A DNA stretch of 64,000 bases, taken from Chthonomonas sp. UBA2387 (GTDB lineage: Bacteria; Armatimonadota; Fimbriimonadia; Fimbriimonadales; Fimbriimonadaceae). Shown in pieces: positions 33,277-42,428 of the stretch. The notes beneath the pieces are model-generated. The model saw nothing but the letters and a program-made list of their open reading frames with translations. It was not told the origin of the DNA and searched no databases. The stretch's first letter is position 1. Every line of letters starts with the position of its first letter. A program made the position numbers and the translations under genes. The stretch covers positions 25,340 through 89,339 of the forward strand of contig DDSP01000064.1 in assembly GCA_002343445.1 (NCBI GenBank). Direction: 5' to 3'.

Positions 33277-35819
33277 CGGAACGTGAACGAGAGCTCCAGA
33301 TCGAAGCCACGCGAGCGGTACGCCCCCGAGTTGACCGACGGATCGAGGTTCTTCAGATCCCGGAACCGATACCACCCGATGAGGGCGATGTTCCGGTAAA
33401 TCTGGTACTGGTAGCCAACCGAGAGCATGCGGTCGTCTTGCGGCAGGTAGTTGCGCGTCCGCCCGACTTGGGCGTTCAGCAGGGCGCGACTGCGCGGCGA
33501 CAACCGGTACATCAACCCAAGATCGAAGCTCGTGGCGTCCTGGGCGAACGGGGTGCTCTTGCTGGAAAGCAACACGCTCACGCCTGCGCGATAGCTCAAC
33601 CGTCCCGGCGGAACGCCCGTCAGCACCATGTTCAAGGTCTGGTTGGTCGAACGCTGATCCGTGCCGAAGAAGGACGTGTTGGACGTGTCGAAGCTGGCGT
33701 AAAGGTTCGTTTGTTTCCCGAGGTCGTAATCGAACGCGAACCCGTACGTCGTGTTGTCGGTGTTCGAAGTGACGCTGCCCGAGTGCGACCGGTTGTAGGC
33801 GAACGCCTCGATGCCGGCGCGTTGCGAGAGCCGGTACTGTGCCGCGACGTTCCAGAACGTGAGGTCGGCCGGGACGAAGTTGAACGCGTTCGACTCCGTG
33901 CCTCCCGAAAACCCGTTGCCCCCGTAGCCGATCCCGGAGCCCCCCTGAAACCGGCCAAGCGTCGCGATCTCGCCCGAACGCGAAATCCCGTAAGAAGCGT
34001 TCGCGTTGAACCGCTCGCCGGGGTTGTACGTGGCCGCAAGCGTGACGTCGTTGCCCTTCCCCGATTCGCCGTCGGCTCGAATGAACGAGAAACTGGTCCG
34101 GGCGCTCAGGCTGGTGTCCGCCGAGGGTTGGTAGGCAAGGTTCAGCCGCAGCGTCTCCATGCTGACTGTGGAGATCTTGGTCGCATTGCCGTCCGCAACG
34201 GGGCCGCGCCCATCCTGGTGTCCTATGCCGTAAGTGGCGCGAAGGCGACCGTGGTTCCTCGTGCCGCTGAGTTCGGTGGTCGCGATCTTCGTCTCTTGAC
34301 CGCGCAGGTTGCTGCCCGACCGCACGTGCTCAAGCCTCCACGAGTTGTTCTCGTCCTTGGCGAACGAGGTCGAGGCGCGCAGTTCGGTCACGCGGGCCCT
34401 GTCCGTGAGCACGTTGCCCTGGCTGTCCACCCGCCGCGCGAACACGCTGGCGTTCCTGTGCGAGAGGCCGTAGGTGAGTCCGCCGCTCTCGTAATCCACC
34501 CCGAAGTCGGTGGCCTTCTCGTTGCGGTTGAACGAGCGCGACTCGACGCTGACGTAGCCGTCCGGGATGTCGCGGGCGTTGGCGCGGAACTTCCAAGGGC
34601 CCCTGGTCAGGTTGGCGTCCAGGCTCCGGGCGGTGCCGCTGGTCGGGTTGACGGGGTTCTTCAAGCGTCCGGTCGCCTGGCTATACGACACGAACCCCAA
34701 CTCGCCCACAGGCAAGCGGTAATCCAAGCCGACCACCTCGCGGTCGCCGTCCACGGTGGCAGTGGGCTTTGGCGTGTACACGACTTCGATCGTGCTCGTC
34801 GGCGCGACGAATCGCGAGAAGTAGAAGACCGCCGGGTTGCCCGTGTCGAACGCGTAGTCCACGTTCTCGGTCTGCAGCACGCCGTCGAGTCGGATCGCGA
34901 TGGGCCGTCCGGGCATGGGTTCGAACTCGAGGAAGTAGGGAGTCGAAGGCGCGCCGAAGCCCTGGAAGAGCTCCGTTCGCGTGCTCAGCGCCCCCGAGCC
35001 CTTGGCCTTCTGCTCGACGGTCGTCACCCCGAAACGCCCGAACTTGCCGAGGTCGTAGGTGGCGCCCGCGCCTTGGATGGTGCCGCGCGGCGCGTTGAAC
35101 CCGAACGCCTCGAACGTCACGACGATGCTGCTGGTCGGCGGGATGACCTTGCCCACGAACGTGATGGCCCCGAGTTCGTAGGTGATCGTGTAGTCCTCGC
35201 CCAGGCGCTGCGCCACACCGTCCACCTCGACTTGCTCCGAGCCCGCCACGACCTGGCTTGTCTGGAGGTAATAGGGTCCTGCCGTGTTGTTGCCCTGGAC
35301 CGAAACCGTGCGCGGGCTTCCTTTGGCCTCGGAGCGCACGGCTCGCACGTCCAGGCGTCCACTCCGGTAACCGGCCATCACACCCTGGAGCGTCTTGGCG
35401 AACGGGATGAGTCGGTTCGAGTTGGTGAGCCTCCCGCGGATGTCGCCTGCGCTGAACTCCAGCGGGCCGCGCTGGTAATCCAAGCTGAACGTCCGCGCCT
35501 GCGGATCGCGAAACCGGCTGTCCGTGAGCTGGATGTTGAAGTTGAAGACGTCGAGCACCTTGCGCCCGACGATGTTCACATTGCCGACGTCGGTGAACCG
35601 CTTCGCGCCCATGCCGCTGTAGTTCAGCGAGTTGAACGCCTCGAGGTCGCCGTCCACACGGTGCGAGTGGAAGCCCAGGGTGCGCGTGCCGCTCACCGAG
35701 ATGCGATCGATGACCTTGGCCCGAGTCCAAGCGACAAAGGCCTGCTCCAGCCAACCGGCATGCACCGGAAGCGGCGCGAAGACCACCAGGAATGCGACGG
35801 AACGCTTGACCCAAGACAC
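33273..35819 (-). CDS. outer-membrane beta-barrel protein of unknown function
   Basis: 848 residues. The start chosen is GTG 35819 directly after the csaB stop (TAGCGTG); longer TTG/GTG options lie inside csaB. A signal peptide (VKRSVAFLVVFAPLPVHA) is followed by alternating-residue beta strands throughout, such as VRAVRSEAKGSPRTVSVQG, YGLSHRNASVFARRV and WRLEHVRSGSNLRG, and a final strand FDLELSFTFR that resembles the barrel-insertion signal. Two internal segments (VEVDGVAQRLGEDYTITYELGAITF and IRLDGVLQTENVDYAFDTGNPAVFYFSR) look like plug or Ig-like insertions seen in large porin-like proteins. Coupling to csaB suggests a role linked to the cell-wall polymer. Confidence 0.75.
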   Translation of the reverse strand: MSWVKRSVAFLVVFAPLPVHAGWLEQAFVAWTRAKVIDRISVSGTRTLGFHSHRVDGDLEAFNSLNYSGMGAKRFTDVGNVNIVGRKVLDVFNFNIQLTDSRFRDPQARTFSLDYQRGPLEFSAGDIRGRLTNSNRLIPFAKTLQGVMAGYRSGRLDVRAVRSEAKGSPRTVSVQGNNTAGPYYLQTSQVVAGSEQVEVDGVAQRLGEDYTITYELGAITFVGKVIPPTSSIVVTFEAFGFNAPRGTIQGAGATYDLGKFGRFGVTTVEQKAKGSGALSTRTELFQGFGAPSTPYFLEFEPMPGRPIAIRLDGVLQTENVDYAFDTGNPAVFYFSRFVAPTSTIEVVYTPKPTATVDGDREVVGLDYRLPVGELGFVSYSQATGRLKNPVNPTSGTARSLDANLTRGPWKFRANARDIPDGYVSVESRSFNRNEKATDFGVDYESGGLTYGLSHRNASVFARRVDSQGNVLTDRARVTELRASTSFAKDENNSWRLEHVRSGSNLRGQETKIATTELSGTRNHGRLRATYGIGHQDGRGPVADGNATKISTVSMETLRLNLAYQPSADTSLSARTSFSFIRADGESGKGNDVTLAATYNPGERFNANASYGISRSGEIATLGRFQGGSGIGYGGNGFSGGTESNAFNFVPADLTFWNVAAQYRLSQRAGIEAFAYNRSHSGSVTSNTDNTTYGFAFDYDLGKQTNLYASFDTSNTSFFGTDQRSTNQTLNMVLTGVPPGRLSYRAGVSVLLSSKSTPFAQDATSFDLGLMYRLSPRSRALLNAQVGRTRNYLPQDDRMLSVGYQYQIYRNIALIGWYRFRDLKNLDPSVNSGAYRSRGFDLELSFTFR

Positions 35820-35820
35820 G

Positions 35821-36900
35821 CTAACGACGACCACCCAAGGCTTCCACGACAAGATGGACGTTTTCCTGGGCGGAGCGTATCAGTTCGGGCATCCGCGTGG
35901 CGATGAGCCCGGAATACCGCGTACGATTCTTGTAGAACTCGGCGAACGAATCGTACAGCCGGTTTCCGGTCAAGCCTTGGACGCTCGGCACGCTCGGCAA
36001 TCCGAGCATCTTGGCAAAAGCGGCCACCTTCGGGTCGTAGGACACCATGAACGGCGGGACGTCGGCCTTCGCCGCGATGATCCCGGCATGAAGCCGCACA
36101 GCGATAACGGCCTCCATCCGCGAGAGCCTCTGCTGCATCTCGAGCGGCGAAGTGACCTTGCGGATCTCGGGGACCTTGCCACCCTGCGCCTTGGAAATCT
36201 CCTGGATCATCGGCCCGTCCATCGCGGCGTCCATCTCCACGAACACGGGCATCAGGTTGTTGGCCATCAGGGCACGCGCCAAATCGCCGAACACCTTGAC
36301 GGCAGACTTCATGTCCATGCCGGGGAGCGGCCGCGGCGAGATGCCGATGGATTTCATTCCCCCGACCTGAAAGTCGGTCTGTTCGGCATCCTCTCGGGCG
36401 GGCGGCATCAGGAACGCGCTGTCGGCGGTGACTTTCACGGGCGCGGTCACCTTGAGCTCCCGCAGCACGCCCATCGAATCCGGATCGCGCACGGCGATGG
36501 CGCTGCACGCATTGAACGCAGACGCCGCCCAGCGCTTGCCCAAGAACGAGCTCAAGGGACCCACGCCTTGTCCGACCATGAGCACTTTCTTGCCGGCCTT
36601 TTTGGCTCGGGCAACGAGGTCCGCGTAGTAGTAAACCGACTTGACGGAAGTGGCGTCTTGAAAGATGCTGCCGCCGGGGAAGACCAGTGCGTCTGTGGTC
36701 TGCACGACGCGAGCGAAATCGCCCATGTTGCGCCGGTTGATGGCCTGCAACCCGTAGCGACGATGCGTTTCGTCGGGGTTGCCGCTCAGAACGGTGACAT
36801 CGAAACCCAACCCGTCGAGCCCATGAACGAACCCGAGTAGAACGGCCTCATCGCCAAGGTTTCCGCATCCGAAGTATCCGGCGAGCGTGAGGTGGGGCAC
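35821..36900 (-). CDS. csaB: polysaccharide pyruvyl transferase CsaB
   Basis: CsaB adds ketal-pyruvate from PEP to a secondary cell-wall polymer; the pyruvate is what SLH domains bind. The 359 residues begin MPHLTLAGYFGCGNLGDEAVL with GTG 36900 immediately after the DUF5693 stop (TAA-GTG). GNLGDEA, the ALVFPGGSIFQDATS loop, GQGVGPLSS and VSYDPKVAAFAKMLG are the family's motifs. Cytoplasmic face of the inner membrane. It lies in the order rhomboid, DUF5693, csaB, barrel. The csaB-DUF5693 pairing is common in bacteria with SLH-anchored envelopes. Confidence 0.93.
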   Translation of the reverse strand: MPHLTLAGYFGCGNLGDEAVLLGFVHGLDGLGFDVTVLSGNPDETHRRYGLQAINRRNMGDFARVVQTTDALVFPGGSIFQDATSVKSVYYYADLVARAKKAGKKVLMVGQGVGPLSSFLGKRWAASAFNACSAIAVRDPDSMGVLRELKVTAPVKVTADSAFLMPPAREDAEQTDFQVGGMKSIGISPRPLPGMDMKSAVKVFGDLARALMANNLMPVFVEMDAAMDGPMIQEISKAQGGKVPEIRKVTSPLEMQQRLSRMEAVIAVRLHAGIIAAKADVPPFMVSYDPKVAAFAKMLGLPSVPSVQGLTGNRLYDSFAEFYKNRTRYSGLIATRMPELIRSAQENVHLVVEALGGRR

Positions 36901-38754
36901 TTAGGTTTTCCTGTTGCGGAGGCTCAGTGCAGGCTGCAAGAGCAGCCACACAAGCGCACCGATTATACCGCCGAGCAGCCATCCGATCCCGATGCGCGCG
37001 AACCCGACGACCAGCGGCGTATGCAGGTGACACATCGTGTTGACCAGGCTCGTCACACCGATCGAACCAAGCACCAATGCGCCAGCGGTCCATCCCGGGC
37101 GGATGCCGAGGTCGGGGCGACCCTTTGCTTGGGCGAGCAGAGCGAGGCCGACGACCAGCGCGGGGTAGCCGATGAGGAACTCCTTCGTTCGAGGGCGCGT
37201 GAACAAGACGGCTTCGAGCAGCGAACGCAGGCGGAGTTCCAAGCCGCTGACCGCTGCCGGATTGTCGTTGCCCGTCCGCGCCTGCATCAGGGCCAGCGCC
37301 ACCAACGCCACGAGCGTTCCAGCCAGCGCACCCCAAGTGACGGGCGAACCCTTGAGCGAGGACCACGGGACCACGCGGCCCAGCAGCCATCCGCCGACGA
37401 GCAGGATGGGCAGGAAGTGCGCCACCTTCACGCCGGTGAACTGGTCTACCTGGATCATGAACTCCAACCCGTTCAGCAGCCCTGCCACGACCAGACCACC
37501 GACCAAGCTCACGGCGGCGATGAGCGCGTAGCTCGCGGGCCAAGGGTCGCGTCGGTGCAGCACGAGGCGGAAGGCGCCGAGCGGTAGAGCCGTGGCACAG
37601 GCCAGCGCCATCAGGCTCCGGCCCGTGCTCGTCGCGCAGCCCAAGGCCAGCAACACGAGCAGCACGGAGACCCCGATCCAAACGCGCCCGGCCAAGAAGA
37701 TCCCCGCGATCCAGACCAAGGTGGGCACTGCGGCCAACCCGATGCCGACGAACACCCAGAGCGGCACCACGGGGGCCTCGAAGGGACGTGCCGGCCCGAG
37801 GTCTGCGCCCTCCTTGATGAGCGCCCGTCCGATTCCACGCGTGAGTTCGCCCAGGTCGGTCAGCGGTTGGTTGCCGCCGTAGTTGCCGGGCCGCACGAGC
37901 AACACCCGGATGTTCCGTTCCCGCCCCGCTTTGCTGTAGCGCTCGACCAAGTCCGAGAACGCCAACTTGTCCACCTCGGCGACTTGGGCGGCGTGCAGTC
38001 GGACCGTCCGCTCGGGGATGGCCGTCCTGACGATCGAGTCGCCCGCGATCTTGCCGAATTCGGGCGTGCAGTAGAGCATGTCGTTGGCTTCGAGCGCCTC
38101 GGCCAGCGGTTCGAGCCCCTTGCGCAGGCCCAGCACCTGCTCGCCGAGGGGCAGGAAGTAGCGTGCGCCCAGCCCGCGCGATTCGGCGAGCGTCTCATGG
38201 ATGTAGCGTTCGGGCGCCCCGGCGAGGTTGCCATGCCGGACGATGATCTCCATCCCAGCCTTCTGGATGCTGGCGGCAAACGCCGGGTTGATCCCCACCG
38301 GGGTGGCGAGGATCGTCTCCATGGACAGCGTTACCTTGGGAGCCGGGTTTCTCCATTTCAATCTCCCAACCGCTAGGCTCCCAGAACCCGGGAACCGGCG
38401 TTCGAGCGCCCGCTCGAGTCGGCCTTGCTGGCTCTCGTCGTTAGGAATCACCGAACGGTTCTCAATGCTGATTTCGCCGCGCTTGAGCAGGTCCTCGAAC
38501 CGCTCCTCGGCAATCGCCACCGCGCGGACTCCCTGGCTGTGGAGCGAGGTCAAGGCCTCGTCGTAGCCGACCCCCTGGGCAGCGGCGAAGTCGCGCACCG
38601 TGTCGTGCTCGACGGCGATCATGACGGCCCGGTTCGCCTGCTCGGCCCGGTAGCGGATGGAAAGCGAGTAGCCCGAGACCACGACGGTGAGCAAAAGGCT
38701 GGCCCACACCCACCAAGGCGCTCCGGTCTTCGAAGGGTCAGTCGTCGAGGTCAT
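36901..38754 (-). CDS. DUF5693 multi-spanning membrane protein
   Basis: 617 residues. An N-terminal anchor (WVWASLLLTVVVSGYSLSI) leads to a soluble domain of about 270 residues (AQGVGYDEALTSLHSQGVRAVAIAEERFEDLLKRGEIS...) and then at least eight hydrophobic helices to the C-terminus. The layout and its place directly before csaB match DUF5693 proteins, which often flank CsaB and may take part in making or exporting the pyruvylated polymer; no biochemical role is proven. It overlaps the rhomboid gene by 17 nt and abuts csaB. Confidence 0.8.
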   Translation of the reverse strand: MTSTTDPSKTGAPWWVWASLLLTVVVSGYSLSIRYRAEQANRAVMIAVEHDTVRDFAAAQGVGYDEALTSLHSQGVRAVAIAEERFEDLLKRGEISIENRSVIPNDESQQGRLERALERRFPGSGSLAVGRLKWRNPAPKVTLSMETILATPVGINPAFAASIQKAGMEIIVRHGNLAGAPERYIHETLAESRGLGARYFLPLGEQVLGLRKGLEPLAEALEANDMLYCTPEFGKIAGDSIVRTAIPERTVRLHAAQVAEVDKLAFSDLVERYSKAGRERNIRVLLVRPGNYGGNQPLTDLGELTRGIGRALIKEGADLGPARPFEAPVVPLWVFVGIGLAAVPTLVWIAGIFLAGRVWIGVSVLLVLLALGCATSTGRSLMALACATALPLGAFRLVLHRRDPWPASYALIAAVSLVGGLVVAGLLNGLEFMIQVDQFTGVKVAHFLPILLVGGWLLGRVVPWSSLKGSPVTWGALAGTLVALVALALMQARTGNDNPAAVSGLELRLRSLLEAVLFTRPRTKEFLIGYPALVVGLALLAQAKGRPDLGIRPGWTAGALVLGSIGVTSLVNTMCHLHTPLVVGFARIGIGWLLGGIIGALVWLLLQPALSLRNRKT

Positions 38755-39421
38755 GGTCCTCCTGCGTAGTATCGTGCTTGAGCATCGCTTTGGGGCCGCC
38801 CATGATCAAGACGGTGAGCATGCCCGCAAGGAAGCCGCCGACATGCGCCCAGTTCGCCACACCCTCCTGACGCACGAAAACCTGCCACAAGAACCACGCT
38901 CCGAGCATGATCCACGCCCTCACGCTGAACGGCAACGGAAAGGGCAACAGCACGATCTGCACCTTGCTGGCGGGATAGAGCAGCAGGTACACGCCCAACA
39001 CGCCGCCGATCGCTCCCGAAGCCCCGATCATGGGGATGTCCGAACCCGGCAGCACGAACACGTGGGCGGCTGCGGCGCACACGCCCCAGAAGAGGTAGTA
39101 AAGCGCGAATCGGGGAGGGCCGAACGCGGATTCGACAGCCTGTCCGAACGTCCCGAGGAAGATCATGTTGAACAGCAGGTGGGCAAACCCTCCGTGCAGA
39201 AACATCGAGGTCAGCACGGTCGCCATTGCGAACTTGTCGCCCGCTCCTTGGAGCGCCATGACCACCTCCACCGGACGCATGGCCAGGTCGGCGAACACAC
39301 GGCTGGGCCCCGCGATCGCGCCCAGGCGATCCCAGAAGAAGATCACCGTGTTGAGCACGATGAGCGTCAACGTGACCGTTGCCGTCGTGGTGGTCCTTCG
39401 ACCCGCTTGGATGGGGATCAT
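38738..39421 (-). CDS. rhomboid-family intramembrane serine protease
   Basis: 227 residues with six or so membrane helices. The catalytic Ser is in IGASGAIGGVLGVYLL and the His in NWAHVGGFLAGMLTVLI; HGGFAHLLFNMIFLGTFG supplies the helix-2 Asn/His of the oxyanion region. Rhomboids cut single-pass membrane proteins within or near the membrane. It is the first gene of the rhomboid-DUF5693-csaB-barrel run. A TAATCC-like element lies 10 nt before the start, but it is weak. Confidence 0.92.
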   Translation of the reverse strand: MIPIQAGRRTTTTATVTLTLIVLNTVIFFWDRLGAIAGPSRVFADLAMRPVEVVMALQGAGDKFAMATVLTSMFLHGGFAHLLFNMIFLGTFGQAVESAFGPPRFALYYLFWGVCAAAAHVFVLPGSDIPMIGASGAIGGVLGVYLLLYPASKVQIVLLPFPLPFSVRAWIMLGAWFLWQVFVRQEGVANWAHVGGFLAGMLTVLIMGGPKAMLKHDTTQEDHDLDD

Positions 39422-39450
39422 TCAGCCACCCGGATTATGGCTGGAAGGGC

Positions 39451-39735
39451 CTACTCGGACGTCTCGCGGCGCTCGACGACGATGGTGCAGCGGGTAGCCA
39501 GAGCCGCAACGGCCCCGATCGCGGCATAGAACGGCAACAGCACGACACCCACGAGGCCCATCGAGAGCGGAATCTCCAAAAGGGTCTTGCCGGCATCGTT
39601 CTTCACGGTGATCTTGCGGGCGTTGCCTTCCTTGACCAGCCGCTTGATCTCGTCCATGAGCTTGTCGCCGCTCACCGAGAACGATTCGGTCTTGGGCGCC
39701 TGCGGGTCATCGGAGGGCGGAGTTGCATCGCTCAT
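39451..39735 (-). CDS. DUF4342 small membrane protein
   Basis: 94 residues from ATG 39735. An acidic, proline-rich N-terminus leads to an amphipathic segment (DKLMDEIKRLVKEGNARKITVKNDAGKTLLEIPLSMGLVG) and one hydrophobic helix (VGVVLLPFYAAIGAVAALATRC). This KITVKN-GKTLLEIPL pattern is the DUF4342 signature; function unknown. TAGACT lies 10 nt before the ATG. Divergent from the 39812 gene. Confidence 0.85.
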   Translation of the reverse strand: MSDATPPSDDPQAPKTESFSVSGDKLMDEIKRLVKEGNARKITVKNDAGKTLLEIPLSMGLVGVVLLPFYAAIGAVAALATRCTIVVERRETSE

Positions 39736-39798
39736 GTTGGGGAGCAGTCTAACCGACCCCCGCCAACACGTGGGGGACGTTTGGGGCCCTCGGTGGCG

Positions 39799-39804
39799 TA
39801 TCCT
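39799..39804 (+). promoter_or_regulatory. -10-like hexamer, leaderless type
   Basis: TATCCT ends 7 nt before ATG 39812. Confidence 0.65.
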
Positions 39805-39811
39805 TAGGGAG

Positions 39812-40510
39812 ATGAACCTCTTGGTCGCCATTGCGGTCGCCGTTCAGGCGGGCAGCCCCTCGTTTGCGGACATCGAGAAGAACAAGCACGCGGCGTACCG
39901 TTTGCTGGCCGACTTTCGAGATCAAATGACCATCACGGTCAAGGACGCCAACGAGCCTGCGCAAACCCTGGGCATCGAGCAACGCATCGCGAAGTCCAAG
40001 CTCCGTGTCGGCGTCACGATCAACGGCACCAAGGTGGTCGAAGGCGGCTACGACGGCGCGAACCAGTGGGTCGTGTCGCACGTCCAGAAGCAGTTCTCGA
40101 CCACCAAGATCCCCCATCAGTGGTTCAACGATCCGTACCGACCCGCCCAGTACCCGGACAAGGAGCCGCAGTTCGACATGAAGTTCAACAACGGCTACGG
40201 CGTCCGGTTCGACTGCAACCCGCCCCTGAAGATCACGAGCGACTCCGTCGTCAAACTTAACGGCAGCGACGCACGGCTCGTCACGGCTCGAGCCGATGTC
40301 CCCGGCACCAACCGGTTCATCGAGGTGAAGCAGTGGTTCTTCCCAGACCGCTGGGTGCTGCGCAAGTTCGAGGTCCGAGGCCAGCGGGACGGTGGCAAGA
40401 CGCTCAACGTCGTGGGTGAAGCGACGACCGTCCAGTTCAAGGCGAACAACACGGCCAAGGACTTCGAAATGCCGCGCCCGTCCGGTTACGTCGAAGTTCG
40501 GCCCGGTTAG
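39812..40510 (+). CDS. exported protein, possibly LolA-like
   Basis: 232 residues with a very short signal peptide (MNLLVAIAVAVQAG). The body is a run of beta strands (QMTITVKDANEPAQTLGIEQRIAKSKLRVGVTINGTKVVEGGYDGANQWVV..., WFFPDRWVLRKFEVRG), similar in feel to LolA/outer-membrane lipoprotein carrier folds, which are open half-barrels with such strands. The match is by shape only; no conserved LolA motif was found. Predicted leaderless, convergent with prfA (four-base stop overlap). Confidence 0.6.
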   Translation: MNLLVAIAVAVQAGSPSFADIEKNKHAAYRLLADFRDQMTITVKDANEPAQTLGIEQRIAKSKLRVGVTINGTKVVEGGYDGANQWVVSHVQKQFSTTKIPHQWFNDPYRPAQYPDKEPQFDMKFNNGYGVRFDCNPPLKITSDSVVKLNGSDARLVTARADVPGTNRFIEVKQWFFPDRWVLRKFEVRGQRDGGKTLNVVGEATTVQFKANNTAKDFEMPRPSGYVEVRPG

Positions 40511-41574
40511 TCGCTCGCTTCGGCAGCCGCGAGGCGTCGCGCCTGTTCTTCCTGGTGCAACGCGGTGAGCATCTCGTCGATGTCGCCGTCCATGAACGTC
40601 ACCATGTTGTGCATCGAGAACCCGATGCGGTGGTCCGTGATGCGGCTCTGCGGGAAGTTGTACGTACGGATCTTCTCACTTCGATCCCCGCTCCCGATTT
40701 GGCCCTTGCGCTCGGCCGCGCGCTCCCGGTCGAGCCGCTCCTGCTCCATCTGATACAGCTTGGCCCGCAGCACGGCAAGGGCCTTCAACCGGTTCTGCTG
40801 TTGGCTCCGCTCGTCTTGGCACGTCACCGCGATCCCCGTCGGCTTGTGCACGATGCGGATCGCCGTTTCGTTCTTCTGCATGTGTTGGCCACCGGCGGAC
40901 GAGGAGCGGAACGTGGAGAACTCGAGGTCGTCGGCCTTGATCTCGACGTCCACTTCATCGGCTTCGGGCAAAACGGCGACCGTTGCCGTGGACGTGTGGA
41001 TACGGCCTCCGCTCTCGGTGGCCGGGACCCGCTGCACGCGATGGACGCCGCTCTCGTGCTTGAGCTTGCTGTACGCCCCGTGCTGCTTGATCTGGAACAC
41101 GACGCGGTCGGCGCCGCCGATGCCGCTCTCTTCGTGTTCGACCACTTCGTAGGGCCACTTCATTCGCTCGCAGTATCGAACGTACATGCGGAACAGCTCG
41201 TTCGCGAACAGGGCAGCCTCGTCGCCCCCGGCAGCCGACCGAACCTCGACCACGACGGGCTTGTCGTCGTTGGGGTCCTTGGGGACCAGCAAGAGCTTGA
41301 TCTCCTGCTCGGTGGCCTCGATGCGCGGGCGCACCTCGTCGAGTTCGGCCTGCGCCATCTCGCGCATCTCGGGGTCGGAGAGCAACTCCTCAGCCTGTTT
41401 GGCCCTTTCGGCGAGTTCGGCGTGCTTGCGCGCAGCCTCGACGTAGGGAAGCAGTTCGGCGCGGGCCCGTCCCAGACGCTGAAGCTCGGTCGGGTTGGTG
41501 GAATACGCCGGGTCTTGAAGTTGCGCCTCGATCGATTCGAAGCGTTTGACGATCTCGGCGAGCTTGTCCAACAT
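40507..41574 (-). CDS. prfA: peptide chain release factor 1
   Basis: RF1 reads UAA and UAG and triggers peptide release. The 355 residues contain the anticodon-mimic region (VHRVQRVPATE, matching the PxT stop-reading motif) and the catalytic GGQ loop in SSAGGQHMQKNETAIRI, with normal domain order and length. RF1 use is consistent with the TAA, TAG and TGA stops in the window. A TAAAAT hexamer lies 17 nt before ATG 41574. Confidence 0.98.
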   Translation of the reverse strand: MLDKLAEIVKRFESIEAQLQDPAYSTNPTELQRLGRARAELLPYVEAARKHAELAERAKQAEELLSDPEMREMAQAELDEVRPRIEATEQEIKLLLVPKDPNDDKPVVVEVRSAAGGDEAALFANELFRMYVRYCERMKWPYEVVEHEESGIGGADRVVFQIKQHGAYSKLKHESGVHRVQRVPATESGGRIHTSTATVAVLPEADEVDVEIKADDLEFSTFRSSSAGGQHMQKNETAIRIVHKPTGIAVTCQDERSQQQNRLKALAVLRAKLYQMEQERLDRERAAERKGQIGSGDRSEKIRTYNFPQSRITDHRIGFSMHNMVTFMDGDIDEMLTALHQEEQARRLAAAEASD

Positions 41575-41631
41575 GGTTCTGGGCGGCGTCCATTTTACCG
41601 GCTCGCCAAGAGGGACACCCGCCGAGACCCG

Positions 41632-41763
41632 TCAGGGTCGCCGAAGCGTCTCGACGTCCTTCTCCAGCGACTGGACGCGCTTATCCACCTTGTTTAGGTA
41701 GGCGAACAGCACGAACCACACGAGGAGCGGCGGAATCGCCGCCAGGAGCTTGATCGTTTCCAT
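41632..41763 (-). CDS. ccmD: CcmD-like small membrane protein
   Basis: 43 residues, too short for most gene finders, starting at ATG 41763 inside the 3' end of ccmC. One membrane helix (LLAAIPPLLVWFVLFAYLN) is followed by a charged coiled tail (KVDKRVQSLEKDVETLRR). CcmD is a single-helix partner of CcmABC that releases haem-bound CcmE. Sequence conservation in this family is poor, so the call rests on size, topology and its place directly after ccmC. Confidence 0.8.
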   Translation of the reverse strand: METIKLLAAIPPLLVWFVLFAYLNKVDKRVQSLEKDVETLRRP

Positions 41764-42415
41764 AGGCTTGGTCAATGGCGCGTTCGAGCGCGCTTGCGCG
41801 CAACTTCAGGCGCAGGGTCCACATCATCACGAAAAACAGGCCGACGAAGTTGGCCAAGACGACCGACCAATAGGCCGTGTCGAACTCCGCCCGCTGGATC
41901 GTCTGGCTCGGGTGGAACGAAGCCTGAGCGATGTGCGGGAGGCGAGGAAAGATGAAAATCAAAAAGACGGCCGGCAGCGAAAGCGCCGCCGAGTAGGCCG
42001 AAGAAAACGTCGCCCGACGCTCCGAATCCGCATACCCGCCGCGCAACGCGAAGTAGGCAAGATACAGCAGCAGCAGGATCAAAAACGACGTCTGTCGGGG
42101 GTCCCACTGCCACCACGTGCCCCACTGAACCTGGCTGAACAGAATGCCCGTCGCCATGGTCAAGCAAGCGAACAGGAATCCCAACTCGTTGCACGCGACC
42201 GACTTCGCCTCGAACTCGGGGTCGCCACCCCTTAGGAACCGCACCGCATAGTACGAGCCCACAAAGATGAGCCCGGCGGTCAGGAACGCGCAGGGAAGGT
42301 GGATGAAGATGATCCGCGCCAAAGCAGGTGATTGGAATCCCTTGGCATCCGGGGCCCAGAACGCTCCGAACGTCGCGACGGCCACGTAGAGGGCGAGGAG
42401 AGCGCGCCAGACCAT
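41681..42415 (-). CDS. ccmC: haem exporter/handling protein CcmC
   Basis: 244 residues from ATG 42415. Six hydrophobic helices and the tryptophan-rich haem-handling motif WGTWWQWDPRQTS identify CcmC, which presents haem to CcmE during c-type cytochrome maturation in the inner membrane. Flanking His residues (IHLPCAFL and LPHIAQASFHP) are the likely axial ligands. Located after ccmB and overlapped by ccmD; the C-terminal tail is longer than usual. Confidence 0.93.
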   Translation of the reverse strand: MVWRALLALYVAVATFGAFWAPDAKGFQSPALARIIFIHLPCAFLTAGLIFVGSYYAVRFLRGGDPEFEAKSVACNELGFLFACLTMATGILFSQVQWGTWWQWDPRQTSFLILLLLYLAYFALRGGYADSERRATFSSAYSAALSLPAVFLIFIFPRLPHIAQASFHPSQTIQRAEFDTAYWSVVLANFVGLFFVMMWTLRLKLRASALERAIDQAYGNDQAPGGDSAAPRVVRAVRLPKQGG

Positions 42416-42428
42416 GAACGATCCGAGT

